Assembly (NCBI GenBank): GCA_034440575.1
Contig: JAOTOL010001392.1
Coordinates: forward strand, 488,001-552,000
Origin: Imbricaverruca yamaguchii
Taxonomy: Eukaryota > Arthropoda > Thecostraca > Neoverrucidae
Direction of reading: 5' to 3'
DNA length: 64,000 bases
Below, in pieces: positions 44,200 to 55,140 of the stretch (positions within the stretch are counted from its first letter, which is position 1; the number at the start of each line of letters is the position of its first letter). Made by a program: the position numbers and the translations under genes. Under the pieces are notes generated by a model, which saw nothing but the letters and a program-made list of their open reading frames with translations, searched no databases and was not told the DNA's origin.

Positions 44200-46653
44200 A
44201 TCTAGTGATAAAAGAACTCCTCAGTATGAAAAAGCCAAAGGTGGTTATGGAGCATTTGTTAAGTGCATGATGTTTAATGCTCAGAGTATCCGATCCAAAT
44301 TTGATGAGTTCAAGTGTTATGGTGCTGAGGAGGAACCAGATTTTGTTTGCATTACGGAGGCATGGGTTAGTGAAGGGTATTTTAGAGATAACTTGCAAGA
44401 CTATGAGATCCAGGGATACAATATGTTTTCGTGCAATGGGGGTCCAGAATGAAAGGGGGTGGTGTAATGCTCTATATGAATAGCTTATTCAGTACTCAAA
44501 AAGTAGCAGGTGGGGATAAAATTGTGTCTGTGGAGTCCATTAGGCTTGATGTCACTGTGGGAAAAGGGAACGACAATACTCTGAGGATAGGAGCTTTCTA
44601 CCGATCAGGAACCCTGCCACATTCTCAGCAACTGGAGCTTGGCAAGGTGATTTGTGAGGAAATCAGGTTCCAAATTTCAACAGAGGAGACTGAGTGCATG
44701 AGAGCGGCTTTAAGTGCCATCAGTTGGGAAGAAGAATTCTCCAATTTAAATGCCTGTGAAATGTGGGAAGAGTTCAAATCTTACTTGAAGGAAATTCAGA
44801 TTAGACATGTCCCCCAAGAGCAAAGACGCAAAAGAAGGGTAGGAAAGCCAGCATGGCTTACACCAGACTTAATAAAAGCAGCTAAGGCTAAGAAAGCTGC
44901 ATTTAGAGTCTTTAAAGAAGCTTCAAATGTCGTTAATCTAAAGGCGTAACGAAAAGCTAGAAACACTGTGAAGCAAAAAACTAGAGCAGCCAAGCGAGCA
45001 AAAGAACTGGATTTAGCTAGAAACTGTAATGTGGACAGTAAAAAGTTCCTTAGTTTCTACAAGCTGAGTAACGTTTCTAGCACCATTGGTCCACTGGAAG
45101 TAAACGGGACTACATTGGGTGAGGATAGTGAGATGGCTGAGGAGCTGAGCAAGCAGTTTAAATCAGTGTTTACATTGGACAATATGACCAATCTGCCGAC
45201 GGTACACCATAGTTCAGTGACACGTGATCTGATAAATGATGTTGATTTCATTGATAGTGATGTTGTTTACAATCATATCAGGAAAATAAAGCCAAACAAG
45301 GCAGCAGGACCTGATGAAATTTAAGCTAGGCTGTTGCGGGAAACTGAAAAGGAACTGGCATTTCCACTTAGTACAATATTTTGTAGATCAGTTTCACAAA
45401 ATGAAATTCCAACCGATTGGAAAAGGGCAAATGCGGTTCCTATTTTCAAGAAAGGAGAATGAGGGAAAGTTGAAAACTATAGGCCAGTAAGTCTCACATC
45501 CATAGTCTGCAAGGTACTCGAATCAATTATCAAGGATAAAATAGTTAGTTATCTGGAAGGTAGCAGATTGATTCAAGATACTCAACATGGGTTTAGAAGA
45601 GGACGATCGTGTCTCACAAATCTCTTGGACTTTTTTAACTTCGCCACAGGACAATTTGATCATGGAAATCAGGTTGATGTAGCATATCTTGACTTTAGTA
45701 AGGCCTTTGACAAGGTACCCCATAAACGGTTAATGATACAGCTTCAGTCCCATGGTATTGCAGGTAGCATCTTAAAATGGATAGAGTTGTGGCTTTCAGA
45801 TAGACAGCAAAGAGTGATGCTAACTGGTACAAAGTCTTCATGGCAAAATGTTCTTAGTGGAGTCCCCCAGGGGTTAGTACTGGGACCACTACTGTTCATT
45901 ATATTTGTAAATAACATTGAAAGTGGCCTAAGCAGTAAAGTTTTGAAATTTGCGGATGATTTGAAGGTCTTCAGGACAATAACAGGTCAAGAGGTGCATA
46001 TCTCGCTTAGACGAACTGGTGAAGTGGTCCGAAGAATGGCAAATGAAATTTAACTTTGATAAGTGCAAAATCATGCATGTAGGTAAGCAGCATATGAAGG
46101 CTCCATAATTGATGGGTGACCAAGTGCTATCAGTAACTCAACAGGAGAAGGGTTTAGGTGTTATTCTCAACACAAAATTGGAGGCATCAGAACAGACCAA
46201 GGAAGTCAGGAAGAAGGCACTTAGAATGCAAAGGGCAATAAATAGGAATGTATCATACAGAAGTGAGGAAGTCATCAAGAAGCTCTACTGTGCATATGTC
46301 AGGCCACATTTGGAATACTGCATCCAAGCTTGGTCTCCTAGCTATGAGAAAGATTGTTGGCTTCTAGAGAGAGTACGAAAGAGGGCTACAAAATGGTTAA
46401 TGGCATATGCAACCTGGCATATGAGGAATGATTGAAAAAATTGAATATGTTTTCACTTAGATATAGAAGTCTGAGAGGAGATCTGATCGAGGTCTTTAAA
46501 TTTGTCCATGGTCTGGAGAGGGGATATCTTGGGGAAATGTTTGAATTGAACAGAAATGATGCAATTAGAGGTGATAAATTCAAAATTAAAGTTAACCACA
46601 GCAGAACAAGGTTAAGGCAGACTTTGTTCACCAACAGGGTAGTAGAACATTGA
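44200..46653 (+). pseudogene. CR1-like ORF2: endonuclease (internally deleted) and reverse transcriptase
   Basis: Endonuclease: MMFNAQSIRSKFDEF (44268 on), CITEAWVSEGY, a frame shift near 44440, RLDVTVGKGNDNTLRIGAFY, then KVICEE joined directly to IRFQISTEETECMRA. The sister copy continues to LILGDFN at this point, so the GDFN and SDH half is deleted here. Reverse transcriptase: NKAAGPDEI, a TAA at 45322, DWKRANAVPIFKKGE, a TGA at 45461, VENYRPVSLTSI, AYLDFSKAFDKVPHKRLM, SGVPQGLVLGPLLFIIFVNN and FADD at 45949-45960 (catalytic Asps kept). The thumb follows (YVRPHLEYCIQAWSPSYEKD, NRNDAIRGDKFKIK). A further stop at 44947 and frame slips near 46060 and 46430 make it non-functional. Confidence 0.9.
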
Positions 46654-46873
46654 AACCAGCTGCCAGAAAACATTGTCAGTAGCAGCACAATGAACATCTG
46701 TAAAAACAGCATAGACAATCATTATAAGAATAGAGGGCTTGCTTTTCAGTATTACAAGGAGGGCTGATTGACAGATTTCGTGGGCGACTGGTTCAGTGTA
46801 CAGAGTGCAACCAAGAAGGGCTCTTGTGGCTCATAGTTGCACTAATCTTTTATGTCTTGATGTCTTTATGTCA

Positions 46874-47775
46874 AACTGCGCCGGAAAACGGAACTGTTGC
46901 GTCGGATTCAAGTCTCTGGGAGGCGACGATACTGTTCCGCCCGTCCGCCGCTTGAGATTGCTCGAAAGTGACGCCTGGTAACGGTTGCGGGCATCGACGA
47001 TTGCAACACAAGTATTGGTGATAGATAAAATCCGAAGGACTTGTGAGCATCACAAAGAGTGGGGCTATCAGCACGTATAACGTTCTCCACGAATTGTCAT
47101 TCGACAGTGGTGTAGAGACAGTGGAAAGCGGAGCCTTTTTCACGGACAGAAACACTTGCAGCCCGTGTCACGATGACTGCGCCCGGACACTGCAGCCACT
47201 GATCGTCAATTTGAAAATTATAGTCGGTACATGGGGCCATGATGTGAAGGTGACGGCAAGTCGCTAAGTTTAGCCGTTTCCGAGAACCAGACCAAATCGT
47301 GAAAAACTCCCAAAACTTCTCTTCCACTTTTCACACCCCCTCGCGTGCGCGTGGCGTGCGACACGGAAACGGTTGCAACGACGATGTTGACAATTGTCGT
47401 GGCAATACTGAGGTGTTAGTTTGGTGTCAATCGGTCCATTGGTTGTCGAGATATTGCTGTTTGAATCTGGTCGATGGGGAGCGCTAAAATTGGTAATTTT
47501 CCGAACGCAAAATCTTAGTTTTACATGCTATTCCTATGGGAGACCGGTCATTCACCGGACACCCGTTCTCTCAAGACCTCGGTGACATGCACGCGCAACA
47601 CGTTGACCCGACCGCAACGAAATTGTGTCAGACGGATAGCCAACATTTGGAGCTTTCACGTGATGTCAGCCATATATCGTTACCTGTGATGTGAGGCGTG
47701 CCACACGCCACAAACTGCGCTGGAAAACGGAACTGTTGCGTCGGGCTCAATCTCTGGACGGCGATGGGACAGTTC
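46874..47775 (+). repeat. Direct repeat pair (about 64 bp) 837 bp apart
   Basis: AAACTGCGCCGGAAAACGG and the next ~45 bp at 46874-46937 recur at 47711-47775 with a few changes. The first copy begins at the very end of the CR1 tail. The interval between them has no recognisable gene. Confidence 0.8.
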
Positions 47776-47818
47776 GTAGGTTATAGGCTTACCACGGCAA
47801 TGTTAAAACCTATGGACG

Positions 47819-47866
47819 ACAGTGGGGGCTGAAAAAACCACGAGTGGCTTTTTCAGCCCCCACTGT
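47819..47866. repeat. 48-bp near-perfect palindrome
   Basis: ACAGTGGGGGCTGAAAAA (47819-47836) pairs perfectly with 47849-47866. The centre ACCACGAGTGGC adds a further CCAC/GTGG step with one mismatch. No target duplication is evident. It could be a minute palindromic element or a snap-back duplication. Confidence 0.9.
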
Positions 47867-48079
47867 CCCCTCGGTCAAAGCTACTAAATTGTTTCTGTAC
47901 GCTTCTGATTCATGCACTGAAAAAGATGAGTACGTATATGTCCGTATGGTCAGAAAATACAAATTGACTCGGTATGTTAAGAGGAAAAACGGCCTGATGA
48001 TAAATACAATCCATACGCAATGATAATACGGTACCGTAGGTTGTCACCACAACCGGAGATATTTTTCATATATCCGTCA

Positions 48080-49140
48080 CCCACGCTCGTGGCCGAGTAG
48101 CCGGTTTTTTTCACCTGTCACTGCAACTGCCCGCCGACTTTTTCCGCCCAACTCTGAGACGACGGCAGTGATCAGCGAGTTGGTGGTGGGTTTATCTGCC
48201 GGTGGAGCTGTCGTGCGGCGGCTGGGCGGACGTCGGGGTCCGCGCACCTCGTGACAGCCGGACGGCCGGGAATTAGCCGTTATTCGATTATCCGGAGACG
48301 CATCGGCCCACCGAGAGTCATGTGTCATCGAATTTGGCGCGCGCGGCGGCGGTCAGCGCCGCTCTCTGGACACAGCACTCTGCAGCTTAGCCGCCAGCGA
48401 CGCCCGGTTAGCGTCGCCTTCGACGCGGCAAAAAATCGACGGCGAGGCGCCCCCACATCGGTGCCGCCGGCCGGCGGGGAGTCGCCGGGAGCGTTGACAA
48501 ACTCCAGACGGGACGTGTGGCCGCCGCTAATTCGGTCGATTGGAGGGAGATGCCGCGCGGGCGCGAGTGTACGGCTTCATTTCTGCGGCCACCACCGCGC
48601 CGACAGGCAGCCATCACCGGCGGCGGCGGCCTGACTTCCGCTCGGCACCGGGGTAACGTGCATCACACCATCGGGTGCGGCCGGCCCAGTTTACGGCCGG
48701 CGTGGACCTGCAGTCCGATCCTAATCGACTTTGGTCAGAGACAGAGCGCTTCTAAAAACAATGGCCCGATGTAGTGACAGAAGATTGTGCAGGGTCGCGC
48801 TTAAATCCGGCCCTAATTGGATTCCGGGTGTCGTTTGCCGTGCCTGTCTGTCCAATCATTCGCGGTAATTAGAAAGTACTAGGCAGCGCAATGTGCGGGC
48901 TGCGCTTCCAATAGCGCGCCGTACTGACAATTAACCCTGTCTTATTGCGCCGTTCTATCTGGCGGTCTCCGGCGGATTTAAATTAATGCCGTCGCCGGAC
49001 CGGCGCCGCGCCGTCTCTCGGCCCGGGCCCGGATGTTTTAAATTGTTTTGGCCGGCCAGCCGGTCGCACCGCCGCCGGTAGCTGCGCCAATGAATTGCGA
49101 CCGCCCCTGGCGATTATCGCTCGGGGCGAGCGGGTCCGGG
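48080..49140. promoter_or_regulatory. CpG-rich non-coding block with homeobox-like AT cores
   Basis: Like 33.25-34.32 kb, this is sharply CG-enriched with no readable protein domain on either strand. TAATTA (48866-48871), CAATTA (48928-48933), ATTTAAATTAAT (48976-48987) and TTTTAAATTG (49036-49045) stand out as AT cores in GC-rich DNA. That pattern is seen in animal enhancers and CpG-island promoters. Function is inferred only from composition. Confidence 0.3.
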
Positions 49141-49144
49141 GACC

Positions 49145-49320
49145 GGCGGTCTAGACGGACCTACTGAGACTCGGCAAGAGCGGACTGAGGCTCTGGGCGA
49201 CCGGACCGAGGCTCTGGGCGAGCAGACCCAGGATCGGGACGAGCGGGCCAAGAATCGGGATCAGGGGGCCGAAACGCGGAACGGATGAGCCGAGGGCCAG
49301 GGTCTCAAAACGAGCGAGCT
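49145..49320 (+). repeat. 21-bp tandem array, five to seven degenerate units
   Basis: Units GCGACCGGACCGAGGCTCTG(G), GCGAGCAGACCCAGGATCGG(G) and ACGAGCGGGCCAAGAATCGG(G) follow each other with a 21-bp period. One frame stays open as heptads (RTEALGD, RTEALGE, QTQDRDE, RAKNRDQ) until a TGA at 49285, but without a start or domain I do not call a gene. The units resemble those at 53.79-55.14 kb. Confidence 0.75.
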
Positions 49321-49627
49321 GCAATTTTTGTGAACGGGCTAGGCTCGGAGCGGGTGGGTGAGACTCGAGACGGTCAAGTCAGGGGTTGGGGGCAACCAGG
49401 GATTTTTACTGCTTGGGAGCGAACCAAGGTTCTGCTGATTTGCAACCGGACGTCGCTCAAGATGTCACAGGTGGGACGGTCAGCTAAGATCAGCGGATCG
49501 AAGTACACACGTTATCGAGTCGGACCCCATAGACGCGAAATGCTTCGTAACGACTTAAGCACGAATCAACTTACGTTCAAAATGCCATGCAGCTGACTCC
49601 ATGAACATTCAATGTGGTTGACGTGGT
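49321..49627. other. No recognisable feature
   Basis: Possibly a decayed continuation of the 21-bp array; nothing else was seen. Confidence 0.4.
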
Positions 49628-50429
49628 TTAACCCGCGCCGTCTCTCCGGTCAGATCCTCACACCCCGTCTCGGGGGGGGGCAGATAGTAACCCCCTCTAA
49701 AACCCAAACTAAGCGTCCCAAGAAAGCGGAAGAGGTGTCATCGGAAAGCGCTCAACGAGGAGGGTCCGGATCTATCCCTAAAAAAATACCCAAAAGTGAC
49801 GTCACTAGGGCGCTAGATTTTCACGACTTTTCACGACTTACATTATGTTTTTGGCTCTGGGGAGTTCATTTTGGGGATATCTGAAAAATAAAAATTTTTT
49901 GGCATTAAAAAGGTACAGCGAAATCGACCAGGGACATACATTTTTTAAACCTCAAAATTTTGGGGGTTTTTCTTTAATTTTCCTTTTCTAGTGGGTAGAG
50001 CAGACCGAGAAACGCTGTTCGAAGTCAACTTGCCCTAATAGAAAGTGCTTACTTTAGCCAGAATCTTCGATTTGAACTGTAATAGGCAAATATTCAAAAT
50101 GTATGTTGTCAAAAACGGATTTTAAAAAAATCCTCACTTACGTTTTGTTGCATCGCTAAAGATAAGCAAACGCTGAAAGTTCCATTAAATTATCTGTATC
50201 CGTTAAAACGTGACGACTGGTTAAACGTTTTTGGACGTGACCTCACTTGACCTTGACTAACTTGTTGACCCTGGATGACCTGACTTCAAAATTTTGAAAC
50301 GGCATGCAAAATGGACGTGGGAGAAGGTAGGCCAAATTTTGGCTCGCTGCCGTGCGTCGTTCGTTCAATATCCGCGAAAAACCTGAGGGCGCGGTTGAAG
50401 AACCCCCCCCCCGAGACGGAACGGGTTAA
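49628..50429. mobile_element. TTAA-class non-autonomous DNA transposon, family A, copy 2
   Basis: TTAA at 49628-49631 and 50426-50429 flanks inverted termini: CCCGCGCCGTCTC on the left and, reversed, CCCGTTCCGTCTCGG on the right. The 794-bp body matches 13694-14533 in reverse orientation. The intact TTAA pair defines the boundaries of this family. No transposase is coded. Confidence 0.88.
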
Positions 50430-50452
50430 TGCACTGCATGTCTTGTGGACAG

Positions 50453-50880
50453 CGTATAATAACCTCCACAGTTCATAACCTCCACAGGTCGCAACCTCCA
50501 CAAATTCAACATATCGCAGCGGTCGTAACCTCCACAGGTCATAACCTCCACAGGTCACAACCTCCACAAGTTCGCAGCGGTCATAACCTCCACAGGTCGT
50601 AACCTCCACAAGTCCGCAGCGGTCATAACTTCCACAGGTCGTAACCTCCACAACTCCGAAGCGGTCATAACCTCCACAGGTCATAACCTCCACAGGTCGT
50701 AATCCCCACAGGTTGCAACCTCCACAAGTACGAAGCGGTCATAACCTCCACAACTCAGCAGCGGTCGTAACCTCCACAGGTTGAAACCTCCACAGATTCA
50801 AGAACTTTTTAATTTTCTAGAAGCATCATTTCAGATAGCTATCGCTAGGTAGCAGCACGGTCTAGGTATTATAGCAACGG
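50453..50880 (+). repeat. Left inverted terminus: 16-18-bp tandem array 3
   Basis: Units CATAACCTCCACAGGT alternate with CAACCTCCACAAGTCCGC-AGCGGT variants to 50799. Then come TTCAAGAACTTTTTAATTTT, CTAGAAGCATCA and AGGTAGCAGCACGGTCTA. Unit order, including odd units (ATTCAACATATCGCAGC, AATCCCCACAGG), is the same as in the right terminus. Confidence 0.95.
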
Positions 50881-52340
50881 ATATCGAATGAATGTCAAGC
50901 GATTGAACGTTGAAGTATAGATAACAATATTTCTCACTAGATGGCAGGATGTGTCGTTGAATACGCCTTTTCTGTGTGCGCGCATTGTTAACTTTTCAGA
51001 CGTCGGGAACCGGCCGTCGCCCCGTGGGAAGCTGATATGCGGCGCACTGGCGGATGCAGAATACGAACACCCTGCTCAGACCTGTTTGTATCAGATTTCA
51101 TGGCTACCTAAAATGTTGGATACATTGTGATTCTCGCGCAATATTTGCATTGTCCGCTCTGAATATGCCGACTAGTCATACTCTGGTGACGCCATTGATC
51201 AGCTGTCTGGGGAAGGAACGGAGAAAGTGCAGCGTCTGTGGCGCGAAAGTGGACGGTTCGCGTCGCGAAACAATCACGGTGTCGCTGATGAAAAGTTAGG
51301 GAAGCCTAAGTGGGTAATTAGGAGTTGACTTGGCGCTTTTGCCCGGAGTGGGTGATTCGGAGTTTGGTTTGGAAAATCGCTGACCAATTTTTTTTTTGGT
51401 GAATATGGGATCAGGGGTCGTGGGCCACTTAGGAATTCTCACAGTTTTGGGATTTTTTTTCACCATTTCTTTTTATTCCCAAAAAATTGATTTTTGCTGA
51501 GTCGGTGAAGTATGGTGATTTGACGGTATTTTCCTACCTTCTGAGTGACTGCGATGCCCATTATAATGCCATAAGCATGTAATTCAAGCCGGTGATTTGG
51601 AGTTCGCGTCTCGGACACAACATTTTGCCATAGCAAATATTGATATTAATATCCAAATATCCAAAAATACCGGCGGAAAAAGCCCCATGTCGCATCATTT
51701 GTGCAAGTTTTGAAACTTTTTATTGAAAATGTTTATTTCAGATTAACGATTACATTCAAATAACGTAGGTAATTGTAGAGTGTACTGGACGAATGTAGAT
51801 CATTCAAAATTACATATTTTCTTCATTTTTGATTATGGGATGCACAACTCCCGTGGCAACACATTTTATCTGAATGGAAACTCCATCTTGAGTACAAACC
51901 TATCCGCTGTAGTGTTTCCGCTATAATTGTATGTTTCTGTGGGTGTTTTGCTTTAAAATCCGCTGGCAGCCAAATGTTTGTTGGACCAGAATTTCCTCCA
52001 ACAAAACATTTTTTCTTTCGATTAAAATCCGATGATTGTTCGCGTCGCGAAACCGTCATGGTGTCGCTGATGAAAATGTGCATTAACCTGCGAGAACTGG
52101 TTACCCATAGTTCATTATAGCCTCCTGCCTCTTGTGCACTCGAGTTGCATTAGGAGTTGGCTCTCTTTTACTTGCACGGTGTTATAAATTTTTATGTCGC
52201 GATAACGCTTGCTGGACGAAGCAACTGCTTTTTGTAGGTCAGCGACCACCAGGCTACACCACCGTTCGAAACCCTTAAGGAAAGAATTACTCATGTATTA
52301 CTCATCATGTACGATTGTATTTGCGTACATCTAAGGCACC
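50881..52340 (+). mobile_element. Family C element, copy 2
   Basis: The 5' module (50990-51293) and 3' module (52036-52330) align with the copy at 20.56-22.34 kb. The 38-bp stretch with GTTCGCGTCGCGAAAC and GGTGTCGCTGATGAAAA occurs twice, at about 51256 and 52036, bracketing a 740-bp AT-rich interior that copy 1 lacks. The upstream part continues into the tandem-repeat terminus at 50453-50880. No coding capacity. Confidence 0.7.
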
Positions 52341-53402
52341 ACGGATTAATCAGTTAAACAGTGGTAAAGTTCTACAGAAAGCACCGACACTGTATATCTT
52401 GTTAAACTTTATACGATGAAGTGAAAAGCTACGGGCTATTTTTGTATAACATCATTTGATTTTGTGGTTGGAAATTGCAGCTGAATTTAAGATTTTTTCC
52501 TGTCTTAATCTTGTCTTGTAGTTATGTTACCGGAACATATGTCTGTGATTCGGTAAGAATTTGGCTAATTCTTTCTGTGTTTTCTAGCTCTTTTCTAGCT
52601 CTCTGTGTTCGCTTGGCCAACAGTTGGACTTCTCATACTCGCAAAAAAAACAATGAAATCAAAACACAAATAAACCCAAATGTAAATCTAGACGAGATCA
52701 TTGCTTTCGAACAAAGTCTCTTGTCGAAACCCAGCGTATTTGGATACAATCGCTTCAGTCAACATGGAAGATGGCTCATAAAATGGCCATGCAACAGATA
52801 TCGAACGAGAGCCGTGCGGGGAGCAGCAGCATCGTGGAGGCGGCTGACAGCTTCAGTGCGTACTGACATTCGGTTGTGAACACATAGCAAATATTCATCA
52901 GCAAATATACATGGCTTTGTATTATCGGGGATCGATATGGTATGTCCATTATGGCACCAACCCCGCCGGTCGGGTTCAGTGTGACCCGGCGAAGTAGCTG
53001 ATGACTAGCTATTGCAATAGAATCCCACAACTTGTGGTCGACCACGAGTCGCTAAAGTCACGGCACCAGCCTACCCCAAGGCTCCGTGCCGTCTGGCGCG
53101 AGCCGTTCCGTGGCGGCAGCACCTAGCTGTCGACGTGGTCAGCCAACATACTGACACGCACATGACGGCACACACGTGGCCGGCTGAACCGGCCCACACG
53201 CAATCGGCGACGGCGGCCGAGGCACGCCTGCGCCACAGAGTCGGGCAGTGTTCCCGATGAGTGTCGCTCGTCCGCGATGCTCGCGCGTCGCCAATGCCGG
53301 CAGTCGCGTCTGCAGCGCGCGTACACTGTTCACTCGTAGGCCGCGACAGCCGCAGACAAACTCAGCGCGACTGAAGCGGCAAACGTTCTCTGCGCCGAGT
53401 CG
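52341..53402. other. No supported gene; GC-rich from about 53050
   Basis: A 134-codon frame at 52475-52879 starts with a hydrophobic stretch but has no domain and contains low-complexity duplications (TTTTCTAGCTC twice); not called. The CG-rich part (53050-53400) leads into the DCUN1D-like pseudogene. Confidence 0.5.
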
Positions 53403-53756
53403 TCAGGCCAGCACGAGCACGCGGAACTCCTTCGGCTACAGGTCCGCTGCAGGTCCAGATTGGCGCGAGCCGCTCCACGCCGTCGGCCGGGATGGCGGCC
53501 TCGACCGGCTCGCGGTAGTGTTCCAGTAGCGCCACCAGGCGCGAGTCAGACACGTTGTGGGAGCTCGTGTGGCGCACCTCAGCTGGCCGATGCGTCTTCA
53601 CGTGCGGCGAACTCCACCTGCCCGTGCGGCCGATGGCCGTGTCGGCCGCCGCCGGTGTTGACGCGGCCTCGGCGGCGGCGGCAACGGCTCGGCAAACAGC
53701 GGCGATGTCCCCGCTGCTGTCGCCACGAATGGCACAGCACCGCGGCCCCGCCTCAA
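53403..53756 (-). pseudogene. DCN1-like (DCUN1D, possibly DCUN1D3-type) gene fragment, broken
   Basis: From an AG acceptor-like site (CCCCGCCAG) the minus strand is open from 53756 with strongly GC-ending codons. It codes an Ala-rich leader and then NVSDSRLVALLEHYREPVEA and AIPADGVERLA. The expected continuation of the PONY domain start is split by lesions. One base appears missing near 53469. An 11-bp tandem duplication, GGACCTGCAGC/GGACCTGTAGC, lies at 53435-53456. The next block, PKEFRVLVLA (53435-53406), ends at TGA (53403-53405) where family members have Trp. DCUN1D proteins promote cullin neddylation by binding cullin and UBE2M through this domain. Three lesions within about 70 bp make it a pseudogene or dead exon. 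Identity rests on my recognition of the (L)x(R/H)Y(K/R)...GVERL...EFRVLxLAW pattern. Confidence 0.6.
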
Positions 53757-53789
53757 CTGGCGGGGAGTAACATAAGGAAGTGCGTCTGA

Positions 53790-55140
53790 GCACGGAACAA
53801 GATGAACCGGGAGCCCGAAGAATCGCACCGGGGCTCACAAATATCGCGCAAGAGGTTTACAAAAATAGAAGTCGACCCCAATAAATCACAAAGGGAATCT
53901 ATCGAGTTCACCCGAGCACCGGACAATTCAGAAGAGGTCACGAAATAAAATTATCCTGAGGGCCTTTCTACTCTGAATGGTGCCATCCGCTGAAAAAAAA
54001 AAACCGTTGAGCAGCCGCAGTGGCATGCTAAAGAGGAAAATCTTCCTCCGTCCTAACAAGGCGGGCTCCCAAGAACCCAAGGATCGCGCGGGGTCCACAA
54101 AAAAAGGTTCTAGGGCAAGATACATTCGCGTCAGGCCCCCATAATTAGGGGTTATAAATAAATACAGCGGACTCAAAAAAAAACTTGCTTCGGGCTCTAG
54201 AATTTGCGCCGGGGAACGCTCAAATTAGTCTGGGCCTGGGGTCAGATTAGCACAACGCGACTGTAAACTGGCGCCAACACCCCACCCCCAAATGTCGTGC
54301 ATGGGACCCAAAATTCCCGTCGGTAGTCGCGTAAATTCTGGTCGAGGAATCAATAATTCCCTCGGGGCTCACAAAAATTGGCGTTGATGTCCCCAAATAA
54401 ACACAGCGTGGTCCCAAAGTCGCATCGCAACCCGACAAGAATCAAGCCAGTACCCTAAGAAATAAAGGGAGGTTCCGAAAAATAAATGTTCCAGCCAGAA
54501 AAATAACCCCTTAGTCCAAACATACCACGAGATGCCTTAACAAATCGGATACGGCAACGAAAAACATTCCGGAGCTCGACAAATCCCGGCGGGACACAAA
54601 AATACAGAAATGTGGCCGAGGACCCGAAAAATAAGGACATCGCTGGGACTTTACATAATTCAGAATAAGTCACCAAAAACTGTCGAGCCCAGAAAACTGA
54701 CCTCGGATTCTCCCGGAATCACGCGACTGGGCCAGAAACGTCGAGACCGGATCCAAAGAAATTACACCGGGGCCCCTAATATCGTGCTGGAGTCTCACAA
54801 ATATGAGCAAAGAACGGCAAAAAACACAGCGGGACTCAAAGACCATAAATGGAGGACGAAAATGCACCGGGCGCTTCAAAGCTTTCCGAGTCTGGAAAAA
54901 AGCGGCATTGCCTTAAGACATTCTGCTGCTCTAAATATACACACCGGAGCTAAAAATCAAGACATAACGGTCCCTCAAAGCACAGCGGGGTTTGATGCAG
55001 CATGGGGCCTCAAAAACAGGCTAGGTCCTTAAAAAATCGGCATGGTCCTAGAAAAGGAACGAAAAGACACGGCACTAAATGAACACTGCGGGGTCTGCGA
55101 AAACACACCGATGCTTACAAATTATCGTCGGTGCACAAAA
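53790..55140 (+). repeat. 1.35-kb degenerate array with a ~21-22-bp period
   Basis: Blocks of C-A-A-A-A-A-T followed by a G/C-rich step recur about every 21-22 bp. Examples are CTCACAAAAATTGGCG (54369), CCCCAAATAAACACAGCG (54391), TCCCAAAGTCGCATCG (54413), TTCCGAAAAATAAATG (54474) and CCAGAAAAATAACC (54496). Units are only about 50-60% alike, so the array is old. It begins directly beside the DCUN1D-like fragment. Open frames across it are incidental. Confidence 0.75.

Larger units (their letters stand above)
43570..46873 (+). mobile_element. CR1-like LINE, best copy in the window
   Basis: ORF1 with an esterase-type C-terminus (to 44069) is followed by ORF2 (endonuclease from about 44200, reverse transcriptase to about 46653), a 3' UTR, and a tail of TTTATGTC/TTGATGTC/TTTATGTC at 46850-46873. 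Two other copies of the same family are in the window (25648-26408; 17069-17758 with 29295-29510). The 5' limit is uncertain. Confidence 0.9.

Noticed and set aside
50286..50693. Val/Glu/Cys/Gly/Tyr repeat protein (EVTTCGGYDRC-like), also 57309-57545
   Set aside because: It is the translated 16-18-bp array; the same frame exists in the inverted copy by symmetry.
50453..50800. CRISPR-like array
   Set aside because: Repeats are contiguous without unique spacers, the context is eukaryotic, and no cas-like genes are present.
52475..52879. 134-codon frame with a hydrophobic start as a secreted protein
   Set aside because: Contains duplicated low-complexity DNA, has no family resemblance and no splice or promoter support.
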